Origin: Ectothiorhodospiraceae bacterium WFHF3C12 | Lineage (GTDB): Bacteria; Pseudomonadota; Gammaproteobacteria; Nitrococcales; Nitrococcaceae | DNA length: 64,000 nt | Direction: 5' to 3' | Assembly (NCBI GenBank): GCA_013519935.1 | Contig: JACDUA010000009.1 | Location: 1-64,000 of the forward strand | Part shown: positions 1-8,292 of the stretch, piece by piece | Position numbering within the stretch: position 1 is the stretch's first letter | Layout: each line of letters starts with the position of its first letter | Notes under the pieces: generated by a model | What the model saw: only the letters and a program-made list of their open reading frames with translations | Told to the model about the DNA's origin: nothing | The model's database searches: none | Program-made: the position numbers and the translations under genes

Positions 1-157
1 TGCCCGCCGCCGAGACGTGGGCCAGGCCCAGCGCCGCCAGCCATTCCCCCCGCAGCCGCAGCAGTGCGCCCAGCGGGGGCAGTGCGGCGGCCAGAAGCAG
101 ACCGGCCGCGAGCGGTACGCGGAAAAGGGGATCGAGAAGAAGGTTCAGCCACTCCAA
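1..157 (-). CDS. Zinc/manganese ABC transporter permease, N-terminal part (runs off the window)
   Basis: Only the first 52 or so codons are in the window; the rest lies beyond base 1. The readable start, EWLNLLLDPLFRVPLAAG, followed by an Ala/Leu-rich stretch fits the first membrane helix of an ABC-3 (ZnuB-type) permease. I chose a TTG start at 157 because GGAGG lies 7 bases upstream and the reading frame opens there. The gene overlaps the end of the ATPase gene by 13 bases, which implies translational coupling in a binding protein-ATPase-permease operon. It would form the inner-membrane channel for the metal. The alternative is a related Mn/Fe permease; substrate cannot be told from this fragment. 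Confidence 0.75.
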   Translation of the reverse strand, partial: MEWLNLLLDPLFRVPLAAGLLLAAALPPLGALLRLRGEWLAALGLAHVSAAG

Positions 158-711
158 GATTGCACCTCCACGATCCGGTCACAGACCCGCTCCATGAAGG
201 TGCGCTCGTGGCTGACCAGCAGCACGCCTCGATCGGGGTGGGGTTCCGTCAGTAGCTCACCCAGGGCCACCACGCCCTGGGGGTCGAGGTTGTTGGTGGG
301 CTCGTCGAGGCAGACCATTCGGGCGTTGCCGGCCAGGCGGGACCAGACGGTGAGCAGCTGGAACTGGCCGCCGCTGAGTCTGTCGATTCGGGTGTTCAAT
401 AGCCGGGCCAGGCGTTGCGGGCACGAAGCGTCCGGCGTAACTCCCAGGGCGTCCAGCAGCTCCCGGGCCCGGATGGGCATCGACGGTAAGCGCCGCGGCT
501 GCTGTCCCTGGTACGCGATGGTCAGCCCATGTGCTCGATGGATACGGCCGCCGAACAGGCCGGCCGTCCCGATTATGGCCTTCAGCAGGGTCGACTTGCC
601 CGAGCCGTTGGGCCCCCACAGGCCGACGGTCTCCCCGGCATCGACATGAAAGGACAGCGGGCCCACCACGGGCCCGCTGTAACCGGCACAGAGTGCGTCG
701 ACGTCGAGCAT
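145..711 (-). CDS. Metal ABC transporter ATP-binding protein (ZnuC-like, short)
   Basis: Cytoplasmic ATPase that would power the permease encoded just downstream. Walker A GPNGSGKST is at residues 33-41, the signature LSGGQ follows at about residue 115, and Walker B MVCLDEP with a D-loop (NNLD) and the switch His (VSHE) are all present, so it should be active. At 188 residues it is shorter than the usual 230-250; the helical domain between Walker A and the signature is compact. It starts 3 bases after the binding-protein stop and overlaps the permease start. Zinc is inferred from the Zur-box context; manganese or iron is possible. Confidence 0.85.
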   Translation of the reverse strand: MLDVDALCAGYSGPVVGPLSFHVDAGETVGLWGPNGSGKSTLLKAIIGTAGLFGGRIHRAHGLTIAYQGQQPRRLPSMPIRARELLDALGVTPDASCPQRLARLLNTRIDRLSGGQFQLLTVWSRLAGNARMVCLDEPTNNLDPQGVVALGELLTEPHPDRGVLLVSHERTFMERVCDRIVEVQSWSG

Positions 712-714
712 TGC

Positions 715-1611
715 CTATTGGGGCTGCAAGGCGTCGACGTAGCGTTCCAGCAGCGCCACGTAGGCCGCCCTGTCGGCACCGAGCGGCGGGTCCACCGGCA
801 GGGCCGTTGCCGGCCAGCCAAGGGTGTCCCCGAGACGGCGCACCGCGTCCACCGAGTCGAAAGACCGGTGGAGGATCACCCCGTTGCCGCGATCCTGCAG
901 CCGATCGACAAGGGACCTGATATGACGCGCGGTGGGCGGAACGCCCGGCAGCGGCTCGACGTAGCCCAGTATCGGCACGCCCAGGCGCTCCAGTAGGTAG
1001 TCCATGTCCTTGTGGTAGAGCAGCGCGCCGGGGGCGTTGCGAGTCATGCGCTGCCACTCTTCGACCCGCCGTGCCAGGTGCGCCGCGAAGGCCTCCGCGT
1101 TCTCCCTGAACGCCGCTTGACCGCCGCCGTCGATCTGGCCGAGCCGGTCAGCGAGCACCCCGGCGATTCGTCCCATACGGATGGGATCGAGCTGGACATG
1201 GGGATTGCCCGCCGGATGCACGTCACCCTGGGAACGATCGGCGGCCTGACCGGCGTCGCGCAGCGGGACGTGGCCCGTCGCCTCGAAGTAGCCGGGTTTG
1301 CCGGGCTGGATAGCCGGATTGGCCGCGTTGCGGATCGCGGCGGGCAGCCAGCCGACCTCCAGGTCCGCGCCCACGGCGACGACCAGGTCCGCGCGGCGCA
1401 GATCCCGGATCATGCCCGGCTTGGCCGCCAGGTAATGGGCATCCCGGTCCGGCGGCGCGAGTGCCGTCACTCTCACCCGCTCACCGCCGACCTCCCGGGC
1501 CAGCATCGCCATGCTGGTTGTCGTGGCGACGACCTTGAGCTGCGCCATCGCGCCCACGGGCATCGCGACGGTGCAAAGCAGTGTAACTGCAAGCGTCATC
1601 TTCCTGATCAT
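715..1611 (-). CDS. Metal ABC transporter substrate-binding protein (ZnuA/TroA-like)
   Basis: Periplasmic cluster A-I binding protein of 298 residues. A signal peptide (MIRKMTLAVTLLCTVAM, cleaved near AMA-Q) is followed by LKVVATTTSMAMLAREVGG, the standard opening of this family. Likely metal ligands are the His residues in DAHYLAAKP, GNPHVQLDP and LLYHKDMDYL. The frame stays open upstream to 1650, but the ATG at 1611 has AGGAGA 6 bases before it and does not overlap the preceding gene (ends at 1622). It is the first gene of the ABC part of the leftward operon. It is a second, divergent paralogue of the znuA at 3852. Confidence 0.85.
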   Translation of the reverse strand: MIRKMTLAVTLLCTVAMPVGAMAQLKVVATTTSMAMLAREVGGERVRVTALAPPDRDAHYLAAKPGMIRDLRRADLVVAVGADLEVGWLPAAIRNAANPAIQPGKPGYFEATGHVPLRDAGQAADRSQGDVHPAGNPHVQLDPIRMGRIAGVLADRLGQIDGGGQAAFRENAEAFAAHLARRVEEWQRMTRNAPGALLYHKDMDYLLERLGVPILGYVEPLPGVPPTARHIRSLVDRLQDRGNGVILHRSFDSVDAVRRLGDTLGWPATALPVDPPLGADRAAYVALLERYVDALQPQ

Positions 1612-1621
1612 CGCGGCTCTC

Positions 1622-2905
1622 CTAGAACGTGTGCGCGCCATGGCTGCCAAGGCTGAGCTGGTATTGCAGGAAGACCTGGTTGACCGGCTCGCGCTCGCCC
1701 TCCACCGAGAGGGAGCTCCGGGCCGCCTGCAGCCGGATCATGGAGAAGTGGCTGGGCCGGAAGGCCACGGCCAGGGTGCCGCGCTCCGAGCTGTCCCAGT
1801 CCTCGAGGGTGTCGCTGCCGTCGGTCTTCTCGTTGGTCCAGCCGGTGGCGTCGTAGCGGACCGCCACGTCCCAGCGCGGCGCGAAGCCGTAGACGGCCTG
1901 GGCGTAGAAGCCGTCCTGACGGAGCTCGCGGGTCTGGCCCACGGCGGCGGCGTTGGCTTCGTGGTAGGCGACCTCCAGGTCCTTCACGGCGTAGAGGTAC
2001 TCGGCCTGTAGCTTGAGATCGCCCTGGCCGTAGTTGCCGGCAGCATCATAGCCATACACCCAGTCCGTGCCGGCCAGCCATGCATCGCCTTCCAGGGCAT
2101 GGACCGCCGGGTCGTCGTGGATTTCCTGGTGCTGGGTGGCATAGGCGCCGAAAAGCCCCAGCCGCAGCGTGTGGCTATAGCCCAGGTCCGGTGACCATTT
2201 GGTGAACACGGTGAACAGCCGCGGCCCGTCCCCGCGGTCGTCCAGGCCGGTGACGCCGTCGGCCTCGATCTCGTCCTCGTCCGCCAGGGTGCCCAGTTTG
2301 TCCTGTTCACCCTGCAGGGCCTCGAAGCCCACTTCCAGGTAAGTGTCCAGCGCCGGCAGCCAGCGAAGCTGCAGGCCCGTGTCCTGAAGGCCGTGCTCGC
2401 CAATCAGGCTCTGATAGGCCAGGTTCTGATCGACAAAATCCCACTGATGCGGGTGCTGGTTATTGATGGTGCCGATGTCCGACAGGAACTTCCCGCCCTT
2501 GACCATGAGGCCCGCCGGCAGCCCGCGGCTGATGAAATAGGCCTCTTCCAGTGCCACGCCGCCGTCGGAGTCCACGGCGATGTTGGCGAAGGCCTCGAAA
2601 AGGTGGTCGACACTGCCCGAGAGGGTGATTTCCGTGGTTCGGAGGTTGAACCCCGGACCGGCGCTGCCGTGGCCGTGGCTATGCTCGCCCTCGTGGCCGT
2701 GGGCGTGGGAAATGCCGTCGACCTCGCCGAGGAGCTCGTTGCCCTCGCCGTCGACGTTGTCGTTGTAGTAAACGCCGTCGAAGATGACCGAGATCTTCGG
2801 GTTGAAATCGGTGCCCGAGGTCACGCGGTCCAGGGACGAGCCCTGAGCCAGCGCCACCGATACCGGCATGGCGACAAGCAGGGTCGCCGCGATTGTGCGG
2901 TGCAT
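1622..2905 (-). CDS. His-rich outer-membrane beta-barrel protein of a zinc operon
   Basis: 427 residues with a signal peptide cleaved near VALAQ. After about residue 30 come alternating aromatic and polar strands typical of a beta-barrel, ending in GSHGAHTF with a C-terminal Phe, the usual outer-membrane assembly signal. Near residues 65-85 an extracellular-looking loop is loaded with His and acidic residues (HAHGHEGEHSHGHG), a plausible metal-catching loop. There is no TonB box or plug that I can see, so it is more porin-like than a TonB-dependent receptor. SD AGGAG precedes the ATG. It sits between the small His/Cys protein and the zinc ABC genes, so I infer a role in zinc passage across the outer membrane. 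The family was recognised only in outline. Confidence 0.7.
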   Translation of the reverse strand: MHRTIAATLLVAMPVSVALAQGSSLDRVTSGTDFNPKISVIFDGVYYNDNVDGEGNELLGEVDGISHAHGHEGEHSHGHGSAGPGFNLRTTEITLSGSVDHLFEAFANIAVDSDGGVALEEAYFISRGLPAGLMVKGGKFLSDIGTINNQHPHQWDFVDQNLAYQSLIGEHGLQDTGLQLRWLPALDTYLEVGFEALQGEQDKLGTLADEDEIEADGVTGLDDRGDGPRLFTVFTKWSPDLGYSHTLRLGLFGAYATQHQEIHDDPAVHALEGDAWLAGTDWVYGYDAAGNYGQGDLKLQAEYLYAVKDLEVAYHEANAAAVGQTRELRQDGFYAQAVYGFAPRWDVAVRYDATGWTNEKTDGSDTLEDWDSSERGTLAVAFRPSHFSMIRLQAARSSLSVEGEREPVNQVFLQYQLSLGSHGAHTF

Positions 2906-2968
2906 GAGTCTCTCCTGAATCTGAAACGAAACCGGCTGCGGCCGTTTCCGGCCGTAATGGCATGGCGT

Positions 2969-3250
2969 TCAGACGGAGAGTGGGGGGCCTCTTGCCCGGG
3001 GTGTGGGCAGGCCCGCGCAGGTCAGGCGGTCCCGGGCGACGACAATCGCGCCGGCGTCCCGGAAGGCCGGCTCGGGAAGCTGCAGTTGCGGATGACCCGC
3101 GGTAAAGGGGTTCGCGGCGTGGTGAAGACAGACCTGGCAGTCCAGCGTTTCGCCCGTGTCGACATCGTGGCCATACGGATGCAGGGCGGACGCCGAAAAG
3201 GCGAACGCCAGCAGCAGGGCCAGCAATATCGGACGGTAGGTGCGTGACAT
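2969..3250 (-). CDS. Small secreted His/Cys protein, first gene of the leftward zinc operon
   Basis: 93 residues: a hydrophobic signal peptide (about residues 7-22, cleaved near SASA-LHP), then a short mature part with DCQVCLHHAAN, i.e. a CxxC-HH cluster, plus scattered His. This resembles DUF2946-type small periplasmic proteins, but I cannot assign the family firmly. The upstream in-frame ATG at 3298 would lie inside the Zur-box-like palindrome, so the ATG at 3250 is preferred. It begins 47 bases from the palindrome and is followed by the His-rich outer-membrane gene. A periplasmic zinc-binding or zinc-handing role is inferred from composition and context only. Confidence 0.55.
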   Translation of the reverse strand: MSRTYRPILLALLLAFAFSASALHPYGHDVDTGETLDCQVCLHHAANPFTAGHPQLQLPEPAFRDAGAIVVARDRLTCAGLPTPRARGPPLSV

Positions 3251-3296
3251 GGTGTCCCCGGGGCTCGGGTGCGCGGTTGCTGCAAAGCCGATGCGC

Positions 3297-3315
3297 AATG
3301 TTATATCATTACATT
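3297..3315. promoter_or_regulatory. Zur-box-like operator between divergent zinc operons
   Basis: The sequence AATGTTATATCATTACATT is an imperfect palindrome with AATGT/ACATT ends in an AT-rich patch, close to the enterobacterial Zur consensus core. It lies 27 bases upstream of the zur ATG and 46 upstream of the leftward operon start. It could therefore repress both directions in zinc-replete cells. Confidence 0.7.
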
Positions 3316-3342
3316 AACTTTCCGTCACCACCCACACAGCAA

Positions 3343-3843
3343 ATGGCCGACATCGACACTGCCACCTTCCCGCGCCGCCGGCACGATCACGACCGTTGCA
3401 TCCAGGACGCCCTGGCGGCGGCGGAGGCCCTGTGTGCCGAACGGCACGTCCGGCTCACGGCGCTGCGTCGCCGCGTGCTCGAGCTCGTCTGGCGCAGCCA
3501 TCGGCCGGTCAAGGCGTATGACATCCTGGCCGCGCTCCGGGACGGCCGGGCGGGCGCGGCACCGCCCACGGTCTACCGCGCCCTGGACTTCCTGTTGCAC
3601 GAGGGGCTGATCCACCGGATCGAGTCTCTCAACGCCTACGTCGGCTGTGCCGAGCCGGAGGGCCAGCACGCCGGGCAGTTCCTGATCTGCAGCGAGTGCG
3701 GCACCGTCGGCGAGCTCAACGACCCGGGCATCGACGCGCTACTGGAAGCGCGGGTGGGGCAGCTCGGCTTCCGGCTGCGGCGCCAGACCATCGAGCTCGA
3801 CGGCGTGTGCCCCCAGTGTGCGGACGCGGGCGACGCGGGGTAG
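3343..3843 (+). CDS. zur: Zinc uptake regulator, Fur family
   Basis: 166-residue cytoplasmic repressor. A winged-helix DNA-binding half (LTALRRRVLELVWRSHRP, then PPTVYRALDFLL, the Fur recognition helix region) is followed by a dimerisation half with two CxxC pairs (CSECG and CPQC) for structural zinc. Zur rather than Fur is inferred from the short His-poor regulatory region, the first position in a znuACB operon and the Zur-like operator just upstream, which would give autoregulation. The frame is open back to 3244, but the ATG at 3343 gives the normal family length and clears the operator. Stop is 8 bases before znuA. Confidence 0.85.
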   Translation: MADIDTATFPRRRHDHDRCIQDALAAAEALCAERHVRLTALRRRVLELVWRSHRPVKAYDILAALRDGRAGAAPPTVYRALDFLLHEGLIHRIESLNAYVGCAEPEGQHAGQFLICSECGTVGELNDPGIDALLEARVGQLGFRLRRQTIELDGVCPQCADAGDAG

Positions 3844-3851
3844 TCACTCTC

Positions 3852-4727
3852 ATGCAACAGTATTACGTATGGAGATCGCTGCTCCGCGCGGGTGCGGCGC
3901 TCGCGTTCCTGACGCTTCCGGTCGCGGCGCCGGCCCTGGAGGTGTTCGTGAGCGTGCTGCCGCAGCAGACCTTCGCGCAGCGCGTCGGGGGCGAGCATGT
4001 CGACGTGCGCGTCCTGGTTCAGCCCGGTCAGAGCCCCGCGACCTACGATCCATCCGCGCAGCAACTCACCGCGCTGGAGAATGCCGATGTCCTTTTCCGT
4101 ATCGGGGTGCCGTTCGAGCGGAGCTGGGTCGGCAGGATCCGCAAGGCCATGCCCGAGCTGCCCATCGTGGATCTCAGCGAGGGCCTGACACTTCGGCCAT
4201 TGACTGATCACGCGCACGATGGCGCCGATGGCGCGGACGAGCCCATTGACCCTCATGTCTGGACGAGTCCGCCGCTGGTCATGGAAATGACCCGCCGGAT
4301 CGCCGAGACCCTGTCTAGGCTTGATCCGGCTCATGAATCCGAATACCGGCGCAACGCCGATGCGTTCATCGGCGAGCTGCAGGGATTGGACGCCGAGATC
4401 CGGCAGACACTGGCCGGTGGCGAGGGGCGGGCATTTCTGGTCTATCACCCGGCCTGGGGCTATTTCGCGGACACTTACGGGCTGCGTCAGGTGGCCATCG
4501 AGGCCGCTGGCCGGGAGCCGGGGCCGAGGCAGCTGGCGCGCACCATCGAGCGGGCGCGTGAGGCTGGCGTGCGGGTCATCTTCGTACAGCCCCAGTTCAG
4601 CCGCACCAATGCCGATGCCGTGGCCCGCGCCATCGGCGCGCGCGTGGTGAGTGCCGACCCGCTCGCCGCCGACTATATGGCGAACATGCGAAGGGTCGCC
4701 GGGGCCTTCGCCGAGGCACTGAAATGA
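3852..4727 (+). CDS. znuA: Zinc ABC transporter substrate-binding protein
   Basis: 291-residue periplasmic binding protein with a signal peptide (cleavage near APA-LEVF). It shows the family opening [19 protein letters not shown], a DPHVWTSP motif and [15 protein letters not shown], each contributing a likely His ligand. Unlike classical ZnuA, the first ligand motif is [10 protein letters not shown], without the usual His. Between residues 115 and 130 a short [11 protein letters not shown] stretch replaces the long His-rich loop. The ATG at 3852 is the first after the zur stop and gives an intact signal sequence; its SD is weak. It overlaps znuC by four bases (ATGA). Confidence 0.85.
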   Translation: MQQYYVWRSLLRAGAALAFLTLPVAAPALEVFVSVLPQQTFAQRVGGEHVDVRVLVQPGQSPATYDPSAQQLTALENADVLFRIGVPFERSWVGRIRKAMPELPIVDLSEGLTLRPLTDHAHDGADGADEPIDPHVWTSPPLVMEMTRRIAETLSRLDPAHESEYRRNADAFIGELQGLDAEIRQTLAGGEGRAFLVYHPAWGYFADTYGLRQVAIEAAGREPGPRQLARTIERAREAGVRVIFVQPQFSRTNADAVARAIGARVVSADPLAADYMANMRRVAGAFAEALK

Positions 4728-5458
4728 CCGATTCCTTGATCCATCTGCATGGCGTCACCGCCGGGTACGAATCGGTTCCCGTCATCGAGGATGTCTCCCT
4801 GGAGATGCCGTCCGGAGAGTTTCTCGGGCTGGTCGGACCCAACGGCGGCGGCAAGAGCACCCTGTTGCGGGTGGTGCTCGGCCTGCTGGAGCCCTGGGCG
4901 GGCGAGGTGAGCGTGCTGGGGCGGACACCGACACGGGCCCGGCGCGATATCGGCTACGTGCCGCAATACGCCATGTTCTCGCGGCGCTTCCCGATATCGG
5001 TGCGGGACGTCGTCCGTACCGGCCGGCTGGGGCGGACCCGGCCGGTCTTCGGCTACCGCCGCCGTGACAAGGCGGTGGTGGACTGGGCCTTGTCGACGGT
5101 GGGCGTGGAGGGGCTGGCGGAGCGGCCCATCGGGACGCTCTCGGGCGGTCAGTTCCAGCGCGCGCTCATCGCGAGGGCGCTGGCCTGTGAGCCGAAGCTG
5201 CTGATTCTGGACGAGCCCACGGCGAACGTGGATCCCGGCGCGGAGAGTCATCTGTTCGACCTGCTGGCCGAGCTCAACCGCGAAATGGGCATCGTGGTGG
5301 TCAGCCACGACGTGGGATTCATCTCCGGCTACGTGCACCGGGTGGCGTGCCTGAACCGCACCCTGGTCTGCCATACCACCGCGGCGTTGACGCCGGAGGT
5401 CATTGAGAGTCTGTACGGTCATCCCGTCAGCGCCGTTCAGCACGCCTCGGAGGTCTGA
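4724..5458 (+). CDS. znuC: Zinc ABC transporter ATP-binding protein
   Basis: 244 residues, the usual family length. Walker [10 protein letters not shown], signature LSGGQ, Walker [14 protein letters not shown] and switch His VVSHD are intact. It overlaps znuA by ATGA and ends one base into znuB, so the three subunits are translationally coupled. It would supply energy for high-affinity zinc import, presumably repressed by Zur. A Mn/Fe transporter of the same family is the alternative, less likely beside zur. Confidence 0.9.
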   Translation: MTDSLIHLHGVTAGYESVPVIEDVSLEMPSGEFLGLVGPNGGGKSTLLRVVLGLLEPWAGEVSVLGRTPTRARRDIGYVPQYAMFSRRFPISVRDVVRTGRLGRTRPVFGYRRRDKAVVDWALSTVGVEGLAERPIGTLSGGQFQRALIARALACEPKLLILDEPTANVDPGAESHLFDLLAELNREMGIVVVSHDVGFISGYVHRVACLNRTLVCHTTAALTPEVIESLYGHPVSAVQHASEV

Positions 5459-6288
5459 TGTCCTTTCTCGGTGCCCTGAGCGAACATGGATTCCTGCAGC
5501 TGGCCCTGCTGGGCGGTGTGCTGGCGAGCATCGGCTGCGGGCTGATCGGCCCCTACGTGGTGGTGCGGCGAATCGGCTACCTGGCCGGTGGCATCGCCCA
5601 TGCGTCCATGGGCGGCATGGGCGTGGCCTATTACTACGGGCATGAGCCGCTCATAGGCGCCCTGGTAAGCGCGGTTCTGGCGGCCATGGCGGTTGGCTGG
5701 GTGAGCCTGCGCTGGAGCGAGCAGGAGGATATGCTGATCGGCGCACTCTGGGCGGTGGGCATGGCCGTGGGCATCCTCTTCATGTCCCAGGCCAGCGGCT
5801 ACAACGTCGATCTGATGAGCTATCTGTTCGGTAACATTCTCATGGTCACCGGCGCCGACCTGTATCTCATGCTTGGCCTCGATGCGCTGATGCTCGGGCT
5901 GATCGCGCTGTTCTACAAGCAGTTCCAGGCCGTGTGCTTCGACGAGGAGTTCGCGCGGCTGCGCGGCGTGCCGGTCACCGCCTTCTACCTGTTGTTGCTG
6001 GGCATGGTGGCGCTGGCCATCGTCCTGCTGATCCAGGTAGTGGGGCTGATCCTGGTCATCGCGCTGATCACGTTGCCGGCGGCCATGGCCGGCCACTGGA
6101 TGCGATCCCTTCTGGGCATGATGCTGTTGTCGGCGTTGGTTGCCGTCGTGGCGACGAGTGGGGGGCTGGCGGCGGCTTTTGCGCCGGATCTGCCGGCCGG
6201 GGCAACCATCGTGCTGATCACCGCAGCGCTCTACCTGCTGTCCCTGGCGGCGCGCCAATTCACGACGGGCCGGAGGGCGGCGCGGTGA
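5458..6288 (+). CDS. znuB: Zinc ABC transporter permease
   Basis: 276-residue integral membrane protein of the ABC-3 family with about eight hydrophobic helices. Recognisable parts are GLIGPYVVVRRIGYLAGGIAH near the N-terminus and FDEEFARLRGVPV, the cytoplasmic segment that docks onto ZnuC. The ATG overlaps the znuC stop (TGATG). It is the last gene of zur-znuACB; the convergent folX ends one base after it. Confidence 0.9.
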   Translation: MSFLGALSEHGFLQLALLGGVLASIGCGLIGPYVVVRRIGYLAGGIAHASMGGMGVAYYYGHEPLIGALVSAVLAAMAVGWVSLRWSEQEDMLIGALWAVGMAVGILFMSQASGYNVDLMSYLFGNILMVTGADLYLMLGLDALMLGLIALFYKQFQAVCFDEEFARLRGVPVTAFYLLLLGMVALAIVLLIQVVGLILVIALITLPAAMAGHWMRSLLGMMLLSALVAVVATSGGLAAAFAPDLPAGATIVLITAALYLLSLAARQFTTGRRAAR

Positions 6289-6289
6289 A

Positions 6290-6673
6290 TCAACGCGTCG
6301 CGGTAAGACTGACCGAAACGGAGTCGGCGAATCGCAGAGCGTGGGGCTTGTCCGCTTCCACGGTCACGGACTTCACCTGCTCGTGGGAGATGATGCTCTC
6401 CACGACGTCGTTAACCAGCTTCTCCAGCAGCAGGAACCGGTTGCCGTCGACCAGGGCGATGACTTCCTTGGTGATGGTCTTGTAGTTCAGAGCATGCTCC
6501 ACCTGGTCCTCGCGGACCGCGGGGTGAAGCTGATGGCTGATGTGCAGGTTCAGCACCACGTCCTGGAGCTTGTGCTGCTCTTCGTCGTTGAAGCCCACGT
6601 AGGCGCGCAGTCTCAGGGCCTTGACCGTAATCACGGCCGGCTGGACGGTGATTTCCCCGGATGGCTGGGACAT
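6290..6673 (-). CDS. folX: Dihydroneopterin triphosphate 2'-epimerase
   Basis: 127 residues of the FolB/FolX tunnelling fold. The start ITVKALRLRAYVGFNDEE, then ALNYKTITKEVI, NRFLLLEKLVNDVV and the end DKPHALRFADSVSVSLT resemble FolX of enterics more than FolB aldolases. It should convert 7,8-dihydroneopterin triphosphate to its 2'-epimer. It lies one base downstream of folE on the same strand, so it uses the FolE product directly. FolB aldolase activity cannot be excluded. Confidence 0.85.
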   Translation of the reverse strand: MSQPSGEITVQPAVITVKALRLRAYVGFNDEEQHKLQDVVLNLHISHQLHPAVREDQVEHALNYKTITKEVIALVDGNRFLLLEKLVNDVVESIISHEQVKSVTVEADKPHALRFADSVSVSLTATR

Positions 6674-6674
6674 G

Positions 6675-7229
6675 TCACTTACCGATCAGCTGCAGGAACT
6701 CGTTCCGCGAGGCCTGGGACTCGCGGAACGTCCCCAGCATAACCGAAGTGCTCATCTCGGAATTCTGCTTCGAGACGCCCCGCATCATCATGCACATGTG
6801 GTTGGCCGTTATCTGCACGGCCACGCCCTTGGCGTGGGTGACCTCCAGAATGGCCTCCGCCACCTCCTTGGTCAGGCGCTCCTGGATCTGCAATCGCCGG
6901 GCGTACATGTCCACGATACGGGCGATCTTGGAGAGGCCAAGGACCTGGCCGTCGGGGATGTACGCGACCTGGGCATGACCGCTGAAGGGCAGCATGTGGT
7001 GCTCGCACATGGAGTAGAGCTCGATGCTGCGGACGATGACCATCTCGTCGCAGTCGGACTCGAAAAGCGCGTCGTTGACGATCTCGCGCAGGTCCTGACG
7101 GTAGCCCTGGGTCAGGAATTCCAGCGCCCGCGCGGCGCGCAGCGGCGTCCGCTCCAGCCCACCACGGTCGGCATCTTCGCCGATGGCCTCGATGATAGCC
7201 CGGTAATGTCGTGCGAGTTCTTGCTCCAT
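6675..7229 (-). CDS. folE: GTP cyclohydrolase I
   Basis: Converts GTP to 7,8-dihydroneopterin triphosphate, the first step to folate and pterins. The 184-residue protein carries the zinc-site segments [12 protein letters not shown] and [16 protein letters not shown] and the catalytic region ([25 protein letters not shown]). An in-frame ATG at 7247 is possible; I prefer 7229 because GGGA lies about 7 bases upstream, while 7247 has no SD. This is the zinc-requiring type IA enzyme, not the zinc-independent FolE2 often found in Zur regulons, even though it lies next to a Zur island. Confidence 0.9.
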   Translation of the reverse strand: MEQELARHYRAIIEAIGEDADRGGLERTPLRAARALEFLTQGYRQDLREIVNDALFESDCDEMVIVRSIELYSMCEHHMLPFSGHAQVAYIPDGQVLGLSKIARIVDMYARRLQIQERLTKEVAEAILEVTHAKGVAVQITANHMCMMMRGVSKQNSEMSTSVMLGTFRESQASRNEFLQLIGK

Positions 7230-7255
7230 GGCGCGTCCCAGATTCATTGAACTGT

Positions 7256-7287
7256 CATTAGTGTAATGCAGCTGTACAAGAGTTGTA
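7256..7287. promoter_or_regulatory. Two short perfect palindromes upstream of folE
   Basis: CATTA-GTG-TAATG (7256-7268) and TACAA-GAG-TTGTA (7275-7287) are perfect inverted repeats about 20 bases apart, between folE and the divergent ars operon. They could be operators for folE or for another regulator. They do not match the Zur-type core seen at 3297. Confidence 0.35.
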
Positions 7288-7328
7288 TACCTCTATGACG
7301 GCCGATCTTTCTTCGGACTAAATGCGTT

Positions 7329-7358
7329 TTGCCATATATATGGAAGCTCATATATATT
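7329..7358 (+). promoter_or_regulatory. ars promoter with candidate ArsR operator
   Basis: Two CATATATAT units (7333-7342 and 7349-7358) separated by GGAAGCT-like sequence form an AT-rich dyad just upstream of the first ars gene. TTGCCA (7329-7334) and TATATA (7351-7356), 16 bases apart, give a plausible sigma-70 promoter that overlaps the dyad. Binding of ArsR here would block RNA polymerase. Confidence 0.55.
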
Positions 7359-7388
7359 GCCCATCGACAAACACGGATGAGGCACTCC

Positions 7389-7898
7389 ATGACATACAAC
7401 GTACTCTTCCTGTGCACGGGCAATTCGGCGCGCAGCATTATGGCAGAGGCGCTGATGAATCAGATAGGCGCCGGTCGATTCACGGCCTACAGCGCCGGCA
7501 GCGATCCGCGGGGCCAGGTGCATCCGATGGCCGTTGAGCTGCTGCAGAGCATGCGCTTCGACACCGGCGAGCTCCGCAGCAAGAGCTGGTCCGAATTCGC
7601 CGGCCCGAATGCCCCGGGCATGGATTTCGTCTTCACCGTTTGCGACAGGGCCGCCACTGAGCCCTGTCCCGTATGGCCCGGCCAACCCATGACGGCCCAC
7701 TGGGGTATCGAGGATCCCGCGGCGGTCGAGGGCAACGAGTCCGCCCGGAGAAAGGCCTTCCGCCGCGCCTTTTTCGCCCTCCAGCAGCGCATTCGCCTCT
7801 TCACGGCCTTGCCCCTCGGATCGCTGGACCGGCTGCGGCTGCAGAAGGCGCTGGACGACATCGGTTCCACGCCCGCGGAGGAATTCCAGGATGACTGA
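7389..7898 (+). CDS. arsC: Arsenate reductase, low-molecular-weight phosphatase family
   Basis: 169 residues of the LMW protein-tyrosine-phosphatase fold. The P-loop CTGNSARS holds nucleophile Cys9, and Cys85 and Cys93 (TVCDRAATEPCPVWPG) are placed for the reductase disulfide relay. It lacks the second P-loop Cys found in the paralogue at 8289. A C-terminal extension (from about residue 115) is unlike plain phosphatases but usual for reductases found with Acr3. ATG at 7389 has GAGG upstream; earlier in-frame ATGs fall in the promoter. It reduces arsenate to arsenite for export. Overlaps arsR by 8 bases. Confidence 0.8.
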   Translation: MTYNVLFLCTGNSARSIMAEALMNQIGAGRFTAYSAGSDPRGQVHPMAVELLQSMRFDTGELRSKSWSEFAGPNAPGMDFVFTVCDRAATEPCPVWPGQPMTAHWGIEDPAAVEGNESARRKAFRRAFFALQQRIRLFTALPLGSLDRLRLQKALDDIGSTPAEEFQDD

Positions 7899-8292
7899 CA
7901 TGACGACTGACACCGCCTTGTCGCTGACCGAGGACGCCTTCCTCAAGCTTCTCGCGGACCCGACCCGCCTGCGAGCCCTGCTGTTGCTGGCCCGCGAGGG
8001 CGAGCTCTGCGTCTGCGAGCTGGTGCACGCCCTCGATGTTTCGCAGCCCAAGATCTCCCGCCACCTGGCGCAACTGCGAAACGCCTCCGTGGTTGCAGAC
8101 CGTCGCGATGCGGTCTGGGTTCATTACCGGCTCTCCGAGGCGTTGCCTTACTGGGCGGCGCGGATTCTCACGGTCCTGCGAGACAGCACCGCCGAGCGCG
8201 ATCCCTACCGGCTCGACCGGCAGCGGCTGGAGGCGATGGTCGATCGCCCTGGCGGTCGATGCGCCGCCGATACGGCCGGGGACGACGCGTGA
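7891..8292 (+). CDS. arsR: Arsenic-responsive repressor, ArsR family
   Basis: 133-residue winged-helix repressor. ELCVCELVHALDVSQPKISR contains the As(III)-binding Cys40 and Cys42 followed directly by the recognition helix (SQPKISRHLAQLRNA). Binding of arsenite to the cysteines should release DNA. It is the second gene of the operon, overlapping arsC upstream and sharing a GTGA overlap with the second reductase, so it would regulate its own operon through the dyad at 7333-7358. The C-terminal tail after residue 110 is divergent. Confidence 0.9.
   Translation: MTDMTTDTALSLTEDAFLKLLADPTRLRALLLLAREGELCVCELVHALDVSQPKISRHLAQLRNASVVADRRDAVWVHYRLSEALPYWAARILTVLRDSTAERDPYRLDRQRLEAMVDRPGGRCAADTAGDDA

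Noticed and set aside
7252-7271. Possible Zur box upstream of folE
   Set aside because: The CATTA...TAATG arms face the opposite way from the AATGT...ACATT site at 3297 and the inner bases do not match.
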